From CAZFER01 sp964517495 (lineage in GTDB: Bacteria; Hinthialibacterota; Hinthialibacteria; Hinthialibacterales; Hinthialibacteraceae), in assembly GCA_964517495.1 (NCBI GenBank), contig CAZFER010000071.1, positions 1 through 31,524 on the forward strand: 31,524 nucleotides of DNA, in the 5' to 3' direction. The notes under the pieces are model-generated. The model made no database searches. It saw only the letters and a list, made by a program, of their open reading frames with translations, and had not been told where the DNA came from. Below are positions 17,244 to 25,542 of the stretch, in pieces; the first letter of the stretch is position 1, and each line of letters opens with the position of its first letter. Position numbers and translations under genes: made by a program.

Positions 17244-18440
17244 TTATTGAACAGCCCGCTCCGATTGATAATAATCCATCAGGATTTTAGCCACTTCCGG
17301 ACGTGAAAATTCCTCAGGGAGCGGTTCACCATTTGAAAGCATTTCCCGAACCTTGGTCCCTGATAAAAAGACATAATCGTCTTTTGTGTGGTCGGGATGA
17401 TTTCGCATCATCACCACTTTGTTCAGTTTCTTGGACCAGGCGGTATGATCCGCTTCATAAATTTCAATCTCCAATGCATCTTCCGGTACTTCTTCCTTGA
17501 AGATCTTCTGGGCATCAAAGGGTCCGTAATAATCACCCACTCCGGCATGGTCACGTCCAACGATCAGATGGGTGCACCCCGCATTTTGCCGGAAAATAGC
17601 ATGTAACACCGCTTCCCGTGGACCTGCATACATCATATCAAATCCATAGCCGGTCACCATCACGGTATTGGGTGGGAAATAGGTATCCACCATTTTTCGA
17701 ATGGCTGCATCACGGACATCAGCAGGCACATCCCCTTTTTTGAGTTTCCCCAATAGCATGTGGATCAAGATACCATCCGCCCCCACATCTTCTAAAGCCA
17801 TGCGGCAAAGTTCCTCGTGGGCACGATGCATGGGATTGCGAGTTTGAAAAGCGACTACCTTCTGCCAACCTCGTTCCTTGATTTCATCACGAATTTGATA
17901 GGCTGTGCGAAACGTGTTGGGAAAATCCTTTTCAAAATAGGAAAAATTAAGTACTTTTAGTGGACCAGCAATAGAAATTCCCCCCGAGGAGTTAAACGCC
18001 GAAACACCTGGGTGATTGGTATCGGTGGTGCGAAAAACATTGTTGGTGATGAATTTCAAATCCCCACCGCTCAACTCTTCAATTTCAGCAACCTCCTGGA
18101 TAGCCAGTACAGGATTTCCCTCTACATTTGGATCCCGCAAGGCAATTTGCTTGGCGCCTTCGATGCCCTTTGTACTTCTCACCAGGTTCATGATCGGGAC
18201 GGGCCAAAACAAACCTTTGGTTGTTTTCATCCGCTCCGCCACACTCATAGCATCCCCTCGATTCATAAAACCTGTCAGTGGATTAAAATACCCGCTACCC
18301 AGCATAACCGCATTTGCCGCCGCACTGGATGAAATCATCAATGATGGAAGTTGCTCCGCTTCCTCAATCAGGGCTTTGCGCTCGTTGTTATCCATCACAA
18401 ATAATGGATTCAGTGTTTCCGAACCATGTGGTTTTATCAT
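17244..18440 (-). CDS. sat: Sulfate adenylyltransferase (ATP sulfurylase), Sat type
   Basis: This 398-residue protein is the single-polypeptide Sat type, unrelated to CysDN. It catalyses ATP + sulfate <-> adenylyl sulfate (APS) + diphosphate. The active-site motif QTRNPMHRAHE (199-209) and the second nucleotide motif GRDHAG (295-300) are intact, and the N-terminal domain carries the usual LGSGYFNPLTGFM segment. No APS-kinase domain is fused. No aprAB, dsr, cysC or cysH lies nearby, and it has its own terminator, so it appears to be a stand-alone gene. It may work in sulfate assimilation or in a dissimilatory direction; sequence alone does not decide. AAGGAG and AGAGG stretches precede the ATG. 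Confidence 0.96.
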   Translation of the reverse strand: MIKPHGSETLNPLFVMDNNERKALIEEAEQLPSLMISSSAAANAVMLGSGYFNPLTGFMNRGDAMSVAERMKTTKGLFWPVPIMNLVRSTKGIEGAKQIALRDPNVEGNPVLAIQEVAEIEELSGGDLKFITNNVFRTTDTNHPGVSAFNSSGGISIAGPLKVLNFSYFEKDFPNTFRTAYQIRDEIKERGWQKVVAFQTRNPMHRAHEELCRMALEDVGADGILIHMLLGKLKKGDVPADVRDAAIRKMVDTYFPPNTVMVTGYGFDMMYAGPREAVLHAIFRQNAGCTHLIVGRDHAGVGDYYGPFDAQKIFKEEVPEDALEIEIYEADHTAWSKKLNKVVMMRNHPDHTKDDYVFLSGTKVREMLSNGEPLPEEFSRPEVAKILMDYYQSERAVQ

Positions 18441-18694
18441 TCCTCTTCGTCTCCTTCAATGAAAAATCTTGTTACTCGTATATAAAATCGATTTTTTATT
18501 CACACCATAAAGGTTTCCAAGTGTTAAATCATACGTCAAGCCGGGTGATTTCAAACCCCAATGAACCAAAAGCGGATTGCTTATACAATATTATAAGGAA
18601 TGACAGGAACTTCCACTCCTCTCACTCTTCCCTTAAGCTACGCAATTCGCTATGTTTAATGATTATAACCATTTTATTGTAGCAGGCCTATTCC

Positions 18695-19789
18695 ATGAAA
18701 TATGATGCAATCGTGGTTGGTGCCGGGATAATCGGCTTGATGACCGCGCGTGAACTCTTAAAAAAGGGTTATAAGGTTCTCATTCTGGATAAAAATAAGG
18801 CTGGATATGAAGCCACCTGGTCGTCAGGGGGTATTTTATCTCCACTTTATCCCTGGCGGGAACCAGAAGCGGCTTTAGACCTATGTGAATGGGGCCAGCA
18901 ACGCTATCCGTTCATTGCGAACAAACTGTATGAAGAAACAGGTATAGATTCTCAATGGATTCAATCCGGCCTTATCAACCTGGATGAAGAGGACATCCCC
19001 CAAGCAAAGGCATGGTCACAAGAGCGAAATCAATCTTTAACCGTACTTTATCAAGAAATTGTGCATCAACATGAACCTCGTTTACAAGACGTTTGGGATA
19101 AAGCCGTTTACTTATCCAATGTCGCACATATACGCCCTCCTCGATTGATAAAAGCACTTTTGGCAAGCATTCAATCTTTGGGTGGGGAGATAAAAGAATA
19201 TTGTGAGGTTGTACAATTAATTATTGAAAGCAATCAATGCAAAGGTGTTTTGATCAAAAATGAGCCAGTTTATGCTGAAACTGTTAGCATCGCTACAGGG
19301 GCCTGGACCACAAAACTGGTTGATTCTTCTGATATAAATCTCAATATCGAACCGGTTCGTGGGCAAATGATCCTGATCCAAGCAGAACCCGGTTTTTTGA
19401 AACGTATTCTTCTTTATAAGTCCAAATACCTTATTCCTCGCCAAGACGGCCTTATCCTCGCTGGCAGCACCGTTGAGAATGTGGGTTATGATAGTCGAAC
19501 CTCCTCGGAAGGAATAGCAGAATTAAAGGACGCGGCTTTATTTATTTTACCGGAACTTCAGAACACCGAGGTCATTAATCAATGGGCTGGATTACGCCCC
19601 GGAACACCAGATGGTATTCCCTATATCGGTCAACACCCCACCATAAAGAATCTATTCATCAATGCCGGTCATTTTCGCAATGGCATTCAAATGGCTCCTG
19701 CTTCCGCAAGACTAATTGTGGATATCATTACCCAACAAACACCTATTCTTGATCCTCAACCTTATGCCATAATGGAAGGAGATCAATAA
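18695..19789 (+). CDS. thiO: FAD-dependent amine oxidase, glycine oxidase (ThiO) type
   Basis: This 364-residue protein belongs to the DAO superfamily. The N-terminal dinucleotide-binding motif VVGAGIIG (7-14) is followed by WSSGGILSPLYPW, where the FAD isoalloxazine packs. Near the C-terminus RPGTPDGIPYIG and GHFRNGI match the ThiO/glycine oxidase pattern. ThiO oxidises glycine to iminoacetate (released as glyoxylate and ammonia if not used) and supplies the thiazole branch of thiamine synthesis. No other thi gene is in the window, so a different D- or secondary-amine substrate is possible. The ribosome site is weak. It heads a plus-strand unit with a small peptide gene and an aldo/keto reductase. 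Confidence 0.8.
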   Translation: MKYDAIVVGAGIIGLMTARELLKKGYKVLILDKNKAGYEATWSSGGILSPLYPWREPEAALDLCEWGQQRYPFIANKLYEETGIDSQWIQSGLINLDEEDIPQAKAWSQERNQSLTVLYQEIVHQHEPRLQDVWDKAVYLSNVAHIRPPRLIKALLASIQSLGGEIKEYCEVVQLIIESNQCKGVLIKNEPVYAETVSIATGAWTTKLVDSSDINLNIEPVRGQMILIQAEPGFLKRILLYKSKYLIPRQDGLILAGSTVENVGYDSRTSSEGIAELKDAALFILPELQNTEVINQWAGLRPGTPDGIPYIGQHPTIKNLFINAGHFRNGIQMAPASARLIVDIITQQTPILDPQPYAIMEGDQ

Positions 19790-19798
19790 GGAGGTGAT
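19788..19798 (+). promoter_or_regulatory. Full-length Shine-Dalgarno sequence
   Basis: AAGGAGGTGAT is an exact complement of the usual 3' end of bacterial 16S rRNA. It starts inside the stop codon of the upstream oxidase gene and its AGGAGG core is 8 bases from ATG 19803. It is by far the strongest ribosome site in the window and is the main reason to accept the short gene that follows. Confidence 0.85.
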
Positions 19799-19802
19799 AG
19801 TG

Positions 19803-19928
19803 ATGGATATAGGTTTTAGTATTCTTGTAGGTATGATTGCATTCTCTTTTGCTTTAAACAGTGGGATGAAAGCAATCGCTGAGTCTATAAAATACAATCA
19901 CAATCAGAAAGAAAGAAACCAGGATTAA
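19803..19928 (+). CDS. 41-residue single-pass membrane peptide, function unknown
   Basis: The frame reads MDIGFSILVGMIAFSFALNS, then a polar, Lys/Asn/Gln-rich tail ending in NQD and TAA. Residues 4-19 form one hydrophobic helix; the remainder is charged and probably cytoplasmic. It starts 13 bp after the oxidase stop and ends 26 bp before the aldo/keto reductase start, so it fits neatly inside that operon. The Shine-Dalgarno sequence is perfect, which implies strong translation. An in-frame GTG directly precedes the ATG. Possible roles are a small regulator or an accessory subunit, but no family is recognised. Confidence 0.72.
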   Translation: MDIGFSILVGMIAFSFALNSGMKAIAESIKYNHNQKERNQD

Positions 19929-19954
19929 AAAGTTCGCAATCGAAGAGGAGATTT

Positions 19955-20884
19955 ATGGAATTTCGAGATTTAGGTGTAACCGGGCTAAGAGTATCTGCAT
20001 TAGGTTTGGGAGCATCACCCCTAGGCAGTGTATTTCGGGATATTGATGAAAAAGAGGGAATAAAAACCGTCCATACCGCTATTGATCTGGGTATTAACTA
20101 TATTGATGTTGCACCCTTTTACGGAGATACCAAAGCGGAAAGCGTATTAGGAAAAGCATTAAGTGAGATACCCCGTGACAAATATTACCTTGCGACAAAA
20201 GTGGGTCGTTATGGAGAATCAAAGTTCAATTTTTCCGCAAAACGGGTCAAAAAAAGCGTCGACGAAAGCTTACAACGACTCAATGTTGATACAATCGACG
20301 TAATTCAATGCCATGATATTGAATTTGGCTCTCTCGATAAAATCGCGGATGAAACCATCCCTGCTCTGCGCGAAGTTTGCGAAGCAGGAAAAGCCCGTTT
20401 TGTGGGGATCACCGGTCTTCCCTTGAATAGTTTTCGCTATGTCCTTAACAAAACCAAAGTGGATACCATTTTATCCTATTGCCATTATTCACTAAACGAT
20501 ACCTCCCTCACATCTTTGCTACCAATGCTGCAAAACAAAAAAGTCGGGATTATCAACGCTTCCCCTTTATCCATGGGACTTTTAACCAACCGGGGAGCCC
20601 CTGATTGGCATCCAGCCTCCCAGGAAATTCGGGAGATTTGCGGCCAGGCTGTAGAATATTGCAAACATCAGGGAGAAGACATAGCCAAACTGGCCCTCCA
20701 ATTTTCCGTCATGAACAAAGAAGTTAACACTACGCTCATTGGCACCGCCAATCCCGAAAATATCAAGAAAAACGTGCAATGGATCGCTGAGCCAATCGAC
20801 ATTGAGTTGCTGGAAACGGTTCTATCCATACTCGAACCCATCCGCGACCAAACCTGGTCCAGTGGAAAGCCAGAAAATAATTAA
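19955..20884 (+). CDS. Aldo/keto reductase, L-fucose/L-galactose dehydrogenase type
   Basis: In this 309-residue (alpha/beta)8 NAD(P)-dependent oxidoreductase the catalytic tetrad is visible as Asp51 and Tyr56 (IDVAPFYG), Lys82 (LATKVGRYG) and His120 (DVIQCHDIEF). The opening LGVTGLRVSALGLGASPLG and the QCHDIEF segment are typical of the plant L-galactose dehydrogenase and bacterial L-fucose dehydrogenase group, which oxidises C1 of the sugar to the lactone. GAGGAG lies 4 bases before the ATG. The next annotated gene encodes an L-fuconolactonase-type amidohydrolase, which would hydrolyse that lactone. Substrate choice between L-fucose, L-galactose and D-arabinose is not decidable by eye. Confidence 0.85.
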   Translation: MEFRDLGVTGLRVSALGLGASPLGSVFRDIDEKEGIKTVHTAIDLGINYIDVAPFYGDTKAESVLGKALSEIPRDKYYLATKVGRYGESKFNFSAKRVKKSVDESLQRLNVDTIDVIQCHDIEFGSLDKIADETIPALREVCEAGKARFVGITGLPLNSFRYVLNKTKVDTILSYCHYSLNDTSLTSLLPMLQNKKVGIINASPLSMGLLTNRGAPDWHPASQEIREICGQAVEYCKHQGEDIAKLALQFSVMNKEVNTTLIGTANPENIKKNVQWIAEPIDIELLETVLSILEPIRDQTWSSGKPENN

Positions 20885-21371
20885 ATATGAATTTCATATA
20901 AATTATGAAATGACAAACCGGTGATTTATGATATTGTGTATAATTTTGATGTATAATCAAATCAAAATACAATCGAATAAATCGTGGATTCCTACACAAC
21001 CAAAGGTATGTTATCGCTTATTTTTCGGTTCCGTTCACACCAACACCTACAACCTCGAATTTAGAAACAATTCATCTATCTTCCGCCACCGCTTCTCCTA
21101 CGGTTGAGCAATCTCCCCGTACCATACAATCATCAACTGATACATTAGCTTCCATGAATCAATCAAATGGGATGATATCCAGCAGCCATTCATCTCAGTG
21201 GAGCCATTTTCACGTTAATGAAGGGATTCTGCTTATATTTCTCTTCGTCCTATTGATTACCTTCAGTTTGATCATTATTTTGTGGATACTATGGTGAACT
21301 GTACCATCGTTTTAACAACATATATTAGCGATTGTGATACAAATTAATTCTCAAGTTGGAGAAACGCATCC
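20885..21371. other. Intergenic region between aldo/keto reductase and lactonase genes
   Basis: About 487 bp. It holds an 8-bp perfect inverted repeat ATTTCATA/TATGAAAT (20891-20898 and 20904-20911) just after the reductase stop, a consensus TATAAT at 20939-20944 and another at 20952-20957 without clear -35 elements, and a second dyad ATTTTGAT/ATCAAAAT (20943-20950 and 20961-20968). From 21008 it carries a broken small membrane-protein frame (listed separately). The lactonase has GGAG 10 bases before its ATG at the right end. Confidence 0.6.
21008..21297 (+). pseudogene. Frameshifted small Ser/Thr-rich membrane-protein frame
   Basis: An open frame ending at TGA 21297 encodes a Ser/Thr/Pro-rich segment followed by a C-terminal hydrophobic helix (ILLIFLFVLLITFSLIIILW), but it lacks an early start codon. 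An ATG at 21008 begins MLSLIF in a different frame. The two join into one protein of about 96 residues if a single T is added to the T5 run at 21021-21025. TATAAT elements lie 50-70 bp upstream, but the ribosome site is poor. It could be a real gene hit by a homopolymer sequencing error, a pseudogene, or a slippage site; a chance frame is also possible. An in-frame ATG at 21154 would give only the last 47 residues. Confidence 0.4.
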
Positions 21372-22208
21372 ATGAAGAAAATTGACACCCACCAGCATTT
21401 TTGGAAATATAACGCAGAAGAATATGGCTGGATTGGCCCGAAATTAAAAAAACTGCAGCGTGATTTTCTGCCCGATGATCTCGCCCCGCTCTTATCCGCG
21501 AATGATATTGATGGGTGTGTCTCAGTGCAAGCTCGCCAAACCGTCAAAGAATCCCAATGGCTGCTTGACCTGGCTGACGCCCATTCGTTCATCAAAGGAG
21601 TGGTTGGATGGGTGGATCTTTGCAGCCTTGAACTTAAAGACCAGCTTGAACACTTTGCCTCGCATCCAAAATTTAAAGGGATACGCCATGTGGTACATGA
21701 TGAACCCGACACACGTTTTCTTATGCGTGAAAACTGCGTGAAGGGCATCGGCATGCTGTCTCAATATAACTTGACTTACGATCTGTTGCTTTTCCCCAAA
21801 CATCTGCCGGTGGCTATTGAATTAGTCCAGCAATTTCCCGAACAGCGCTTCGTTGTCGATCACATCGCCAAGCCGGTTATCAAAGCAGGGATTATGACAC
21901 CCTGGAACCGTGACATCAAAACCTTAGCCTCCTATCAAAATGTCTACTGCAAAGTATCAGGCATGGTAACCGAAGCGGAATGGGATAAATGGACAAAAGA
22001 AGATTTTACCCCTTACCTCGATGTCGTATTCGAAACCTTTGGCCCTGAGCGCATCATGGTTGGTTCCGATTGGCCGGTCTGTACACTCGCCGCGGAGTAT
22101 AAAGAAGTCATGCAAATCCCTGCGGATTACATCCAGAATCTATCCAGCGACGAGCAAGCCCAGGTTTGGGGCAAAACCGCAATTACGTTTTATGGATTGG
22201 AAGAATAG
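21372..22208 (+). CDS. Amidohydrolase-2 family lactonase, L-fuconolactonase type
   Basis: This 278-residue TIM-barrel metal hydrolase of COG3618 has the opening DTHQHFW (Asp5, His7, His9). The later metal and catalytic residues sit in FVVDHIAKP (Asp163, His164) and MVGSDWPV (Asp233). Members hydrolyse sugar lactones such as L-fucono-1,5-lactone, L-rhamnono-lactone and 4-sulfomuconolactone. Together with the upstream aldo/keto reductase it gives two consecutive steps, sugar to lactone to aldonate. It lacks a signal peptide and should be cytoplasmic. It converges on the 897-residue protein gene with only 18 bp between stops. The exact lactone is inferred from context. Confidence 0.85.
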   Translation: MKKIDTHQHFWKYNAEEYGWIGPKLKKLQRDFLPDDLAPLLSANDIDGCVSVQARQTVKESQWLLDLADAHSFIKGVVGWVDLCSLELKDQLEHFASHPKFKGIRHVVHDEPDTRFLMRENCVKGIGMLSQYNLTYDLLLFPKHLPVAIELVQQFPEQRFVVDHIAKPVIKAGIMTPWNRDIKTLASYQNVYCKVSGMVTEAEWDKWTKEDFTPYLDVVFETFGPERIMVGSDWPVCTLAAEYKEVMQIPADYIQNLSSDEQAQVWGKTAITFYGLEE

Positions 22209-22226
22209 GCCGTTTTTTATGGCTCT

Positions 22227-24920
22227 TTACTTCCTCATCATCACAAGAATCAACGCTTGATTCATATTAGTCAAACCTAACAACGCTGGTTTATCTTTTT
22301 CAAGAAACAGGGTGTTTTCCAGCAATGGTGTGTTTGCTGAATCTTCAGACGTTGTTTGGAATAGTCCACCTTTAACGATCAAATAGGGTGGACGATAGTC
22401 GATAAATTCCAAATCGCAGCGATAGGTTTGCGCCAGTGAAACTCGCGCTTGGCCGAGGGCTCCTTTTTCCGCCACCAAATGGACGAGTCCCTTGCCCAAT
22501 TCCGCTACAGCGTTAAAACCGAATATTTCAAGATCTTCCGAATCGATGCCATATTTTTTTAGTAATTCCGTATCGTAATGTCTATAAACATCACCACCAG
22601 AATCATCCTTTCCGACACGTATAACCCCGTTTTCGAGCACAATGAAATCCAATCCATGGGGAGGAAGAATGGTTCTTAACAATTCAGCCACTGTTGGATT
22701 ATTAAGTTTTACGGTTATTGTACCTTGAACATCAGGATCAAGAACTATTTGGACGCCGGTCTGGTCACTAACCATTTGAATGACTTCCTTTATATCTGCA
22801 TTTCTTAATGAAATGGGGCCTAATTTCTTCTCCATTTTTTCCCGTATGGGTATCGATTCTACATCCAGCACGTTATTATTACGTTCACTTTTATCTTGTT
22901 CATCATCGTCTTTCTTATAAACCTCAATGGCAACATTTGGTTGGGCTAAACGATCATCAAATTGGGTTATCCGGTACCACAAACCAAGGGAAGGCAGCAC
23001 GGTTTCCAACACTTTGCTTAATGTCCCCTCTTCCAGATTAAACGAAACCTGGCGATTGAATGTCGGAATATCCTGAAAACCGATTCTGACATTGATTCGA
23101 TCCGCCAAGGATTGGAGCAAAGGCCCTACCTTATGATTCAACGCAGAAACCGTTCCTAAATTTTTTTCGAATATTCGTTCATACGCACTGGGGATATATA
23201 ATGTTTGGCCAACCCTGATCTTATTTGAATCAAGGCCATTCCATTCAGAAATCGAATTTGCAGTCACGCCATATTCATTTGCAATCGATGCAAGCGTTTC
23301 TCCCTGATTCACTTTATGATCATAAGCATAAAAAACATTCTCACCATGTCTAATCACCCGGGAAATTTTCTTCTCCTCTTTCTTATGCACTTTTGCGCAC
23401 TCAAGCAACACCACCTGAATCTGATAACGCTCGGGAATGGATACCTTTTGTTTATAATGTCGTACATACGTTAGCATTTCTTCAAGAATGTTCTCAATTT
23501 TCTCATGAGTGGATGGCAATGCCGTCACAAACAATACATTGGCTTTTTCATCAGCGATAGCTGTTTCTTCAATAAACTTCACTGTATTTGAACTCGGATG
23601 TTCAGTGGTTTCCCGTTCAACCATATCAAATTTGGGTTCATCACCGGAATCCGTATCATAATAAATTTCGTATATATGTAATTCATTCTTAATCAAAGCC
23701 TGGGCGACAGTGGGGCTGATATCCTTCAGATTATAAACACCTCTCATGAGTTCATTTTCGTGTAAAAATGCCTCTTTAGCACGATCATATTTCTCCCGCC
23801 TTTCAATCTCTCTCAAGCGATTTTCATATCCTTTTGACCAAACGACCAAATGAGTATTGTCTTTCCACTCATAGCCAATCTGTTTATATTTATCTTCAAC
23901 ATCCAGCAATAAATTGATTAGTTTTTCGACAAGGAGATCAGTTAAAACCAAAGAAGAATAATCAGCTCTAATATCCGTATTCTTGGCATACTCGATGGAT
24001 TCGGGATGATTTTCCACGGCTTTCCATTCCACACTAAAACCATATTCATCCGCTAATTGCTGTAACACTTCACCATACGTATCATCTTTTGAAACTGAAA
24101 ACTTTTCCACGCAGGCTTTCGCTCCAACCACGCTCTCATCCGGACTGGCATTGACAATCAATCCTGCCGTACGGGTATGTTCAATAAATTGGATAAAGCG
24201 CACTTCAATATCAAAACGCCCGAAGTTCATCTGTAAATGTTTCTTAATGGGTTCCACCCATTCTTCATTTGTTTTTAAATCTTTTACCAATAACACATCT
24301 GTATGCTTTTTGTCTTGTGTTGAATGAGGACGGCTGTTAATCGCAATTTGATATTGATTAAGTTGGATGGGATTAAATTCGGAAACCCACAAATTTTTCT
24401 CTTTAACCGCATAACTATCCAGTTTCCATTCGAGTGGTTGCTCATATGCATATATGGTGATACTTCTTTCCAACTTTGCATCCTTGGATAATGGTTTTAT
24501 TTCATCAAAATGCATTTCAAATATAAATTCATTCAAGTATAAAAACCAAACCTCTGAATGAAGAGTCAATACTTCTGGTGAGTTTAGTAATCTTTCTTTT
24601 GTTTGTCTTGTATATTGAATACGTAATGGAATGCTGATCTCTTCCTGTTCTTCAGGCTGAAAAACCAATGTACCATGATAATAAAACCCTTCTGGTAAAT
24701 TAGCCGGTATCTTATCCTCATCTTTACGCCATATAATGGTCACCCAGTTATTAAATTTAGTTTTATTAAAAAAGTAATCTTCCCTTTGTATCAGCGAAAC
24801 CTTCCACTCCGGTTTACCCTCCCACCCTGAATCAAATTGTTTCAAATCCGCAGCATATGGAATTGATCCAACAAAAACAATCATTAATGCAAAGATGGTA
24901 CATGAAGTCATTTGTTTCAT
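22227..24920 (-). CDS. Secreted LysM protein with secretin/STN-like N-domains, no secretin barrel
   Basis: This 897-residue protein has a signal peptide (about 1-24). Residues 30-260 are beta-rich and unassigned. Residues 283-362 look like an STN/N0-type fold, and 394-485 like a secretin N1-type domain (note KANVLFVTALPSTHEKIENI). A LysM follows at 534-578 (VNQGETLASIANEYGV, then GQTLYIPS). Two further STN-like units lie at 597-668 and 702-770; the second reads SLRNADIKEVIQMVSDQTGV then IVLDPDVQGTITVKL. No secretin channel domain or TonB-dependent barrel follows. LysM would hold it at peptidoglycan, leaving the STN units free for protein contacts. It starts 11 bp after the anti-sigma-like gene, in an operon headed by an ECF sigma factor, so a periplasmic signal-sensing role is plausible. 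Confidence 0.8.
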   Translation of the reverse strand: MKQMTSCTIFALMIVFVGSIPYAADLKQFDSGWEGKPEWKVSLIQREDYFFNKTKFNNWVTIIWRKDEDKIPANLPEGFYYHGTLVFQPEEQEEISIPLRIQYTRQTKERLLNSPEVLTLHSEVWFLYLNEFIFEMHFDEIKPLSKDAKLERSITIYAYEQPLEWKLDSYAVKEKNLWVSEFNPIQLNQYQIAINSRPHSTQDKKHTDVLLVKDLKTNEEWVEPIKKHLQMNFGRFDIEVRFIQFIEHTRTAGLIVNASPDESVVGAKACVEKFSVSKDDTYGEVLQQLADEYGFSVEWKAVENHPESIEYAKNTDIRADYSSLVLTDLLVEKLINLLLDVEDKYKQIGYEWKDNTHLVVWSKGYENRLREIERREKYDRAKEAFLHENELMRGVYNLKDISPTVAQALIKNELHIYEIYYDTDSGDEPKFDMVERETTEHPSSNTVKFIEETAIADEKANVLFVTALPSTHEKIENILEEMLTYVRHYKQKVSIPERYQIQVVLLECAKVHKKEEKKISRVIRHGENVFYAYDHKVNQGETLASIANEYGVTANSISEWNGLDSNKIRVGQTLYIPSAYERIFEKNLGTVSALNHKVGPLLQSLADRINVRIGFQDIPTFNRQVSFNLEEGTLSKVLETVLPSLGLWYRITQFDDRLAQPNVAIEVYKKDDDEQDKSERNNNVLDVESIPIREKMEKKLGPISLRNADIKEVIQMVSDQTGVQIVLDPDVQGTITVKLNNPTVAELLRTILPPHGLDFIVLENGVIRVGKDDSGGDVYRHYDTELLKKYGIDSEDLEIFGFNAVAELGKGLVHLVAEKGALGQARVSLAQTYRCDLEFIDYRPPYLIVKGGLFQTTSEDSANTPLLENTLFLEKDKPALLGLTNMNQALILVMMRK

Positions 24921-24931
24921 CGTATTTTCTC

Positions 24932-25522
24932 CTATTGAATCGTGGATTGGTGTTGAGGTTTAAAATCGGCATCGACGATCCAGATGGCCGAACCTTGGTT
25001 CTTTAACGGAGTTTCGATAATAACCTTGCCGTCCTCTTCCCTTGTTTCGATCTGGTTTTTACGTGAATCGGCATTTGTCTCTTTGGTCTTGTTCGTATCA
25101 GGGTGAATAGGTAGCTGAATTATTTGTTGGTTTGTAGTAAGAGAAGGCTTCGTTTGGAATTTTCCATTTAATAGAGAAGCCTGATTTTCAACCACAATGC
25201 CGAACAATACCCCAAGGGCAAACACCGCGGCGGTTGCCAAGGGACGCCAAAAGCGGTGAGGTTTTGAAGGCGTTGGTTGAAATTCAACATTAGATGGAAT
25301 CGTAAAAGGTTTAACGCGATCCATCCCTGGTGGTTCTTGCATAACCCAGCTTTTGCTTTGATCCAGGAGTAAACGTAATTCGTTCATTTCACGTTTTAAC
25401 GTGGCATCGGTTTCAAGTTCCTGTTCAAACATTGTTTGATCAGATTCACGCATTTCACCGGTAAGATAGTTCATCATTCGTTCGACATTTGCATTATGAT
25501 CATGCATCTTTTCGTTGTTCAT
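24932..25522 (-). CDS. Membrane anti-sigma factor-like protein
   Basis: The N-terminal cytoplasmic part of this 196-residue protein (about 12-55) reads as the helical anti-sigma fold found at the start of many such proteins (MMNYLTGEMRESDQTMFEQE). The zinc-binding HxxxCxxC motif is absent, so it is a zinc-less type. One membrane helix follows (about 93-112), then an 84-residue periplasmic tail that is polar and ends in a short beta-rich stretch. It lies 20 bp downstream of the ECF sigma gene and 11 bp upstream of the STN/LysM gene. By analogy with such pairs it should hold the sigma factor inactive at the membrane until an envelope signal arrives. Confidence 0.75.
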   Translation of the reverse strand: MNNEKMHDHNANVERMMNYLTGEMRESDQTMFEQELETDATLKREMNELRLLLDQSKSWVMQEPPGMDRVKPFTIPSNVEFQPTPSKPHRFWRPLATAAVFALGVLFGIVVENQASLLNGKFQTKPSLTTNQQIIQLPIHPDTNKTKETNADSRKNQIETREEDGKVIIETPLKNQGSAIWIVDADFKPQHQSTIQ

Positions 25523-25542
25523 GGTACAACCTCTTCTTTTCC

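Noticed and set aside
20891..20911. 8-bp hairpin after the aldo/keto reductase as an intrinsic terminator
   Set aside because: The stem is AT-rich and no T-run follows; kept only as part of the intergenic description.
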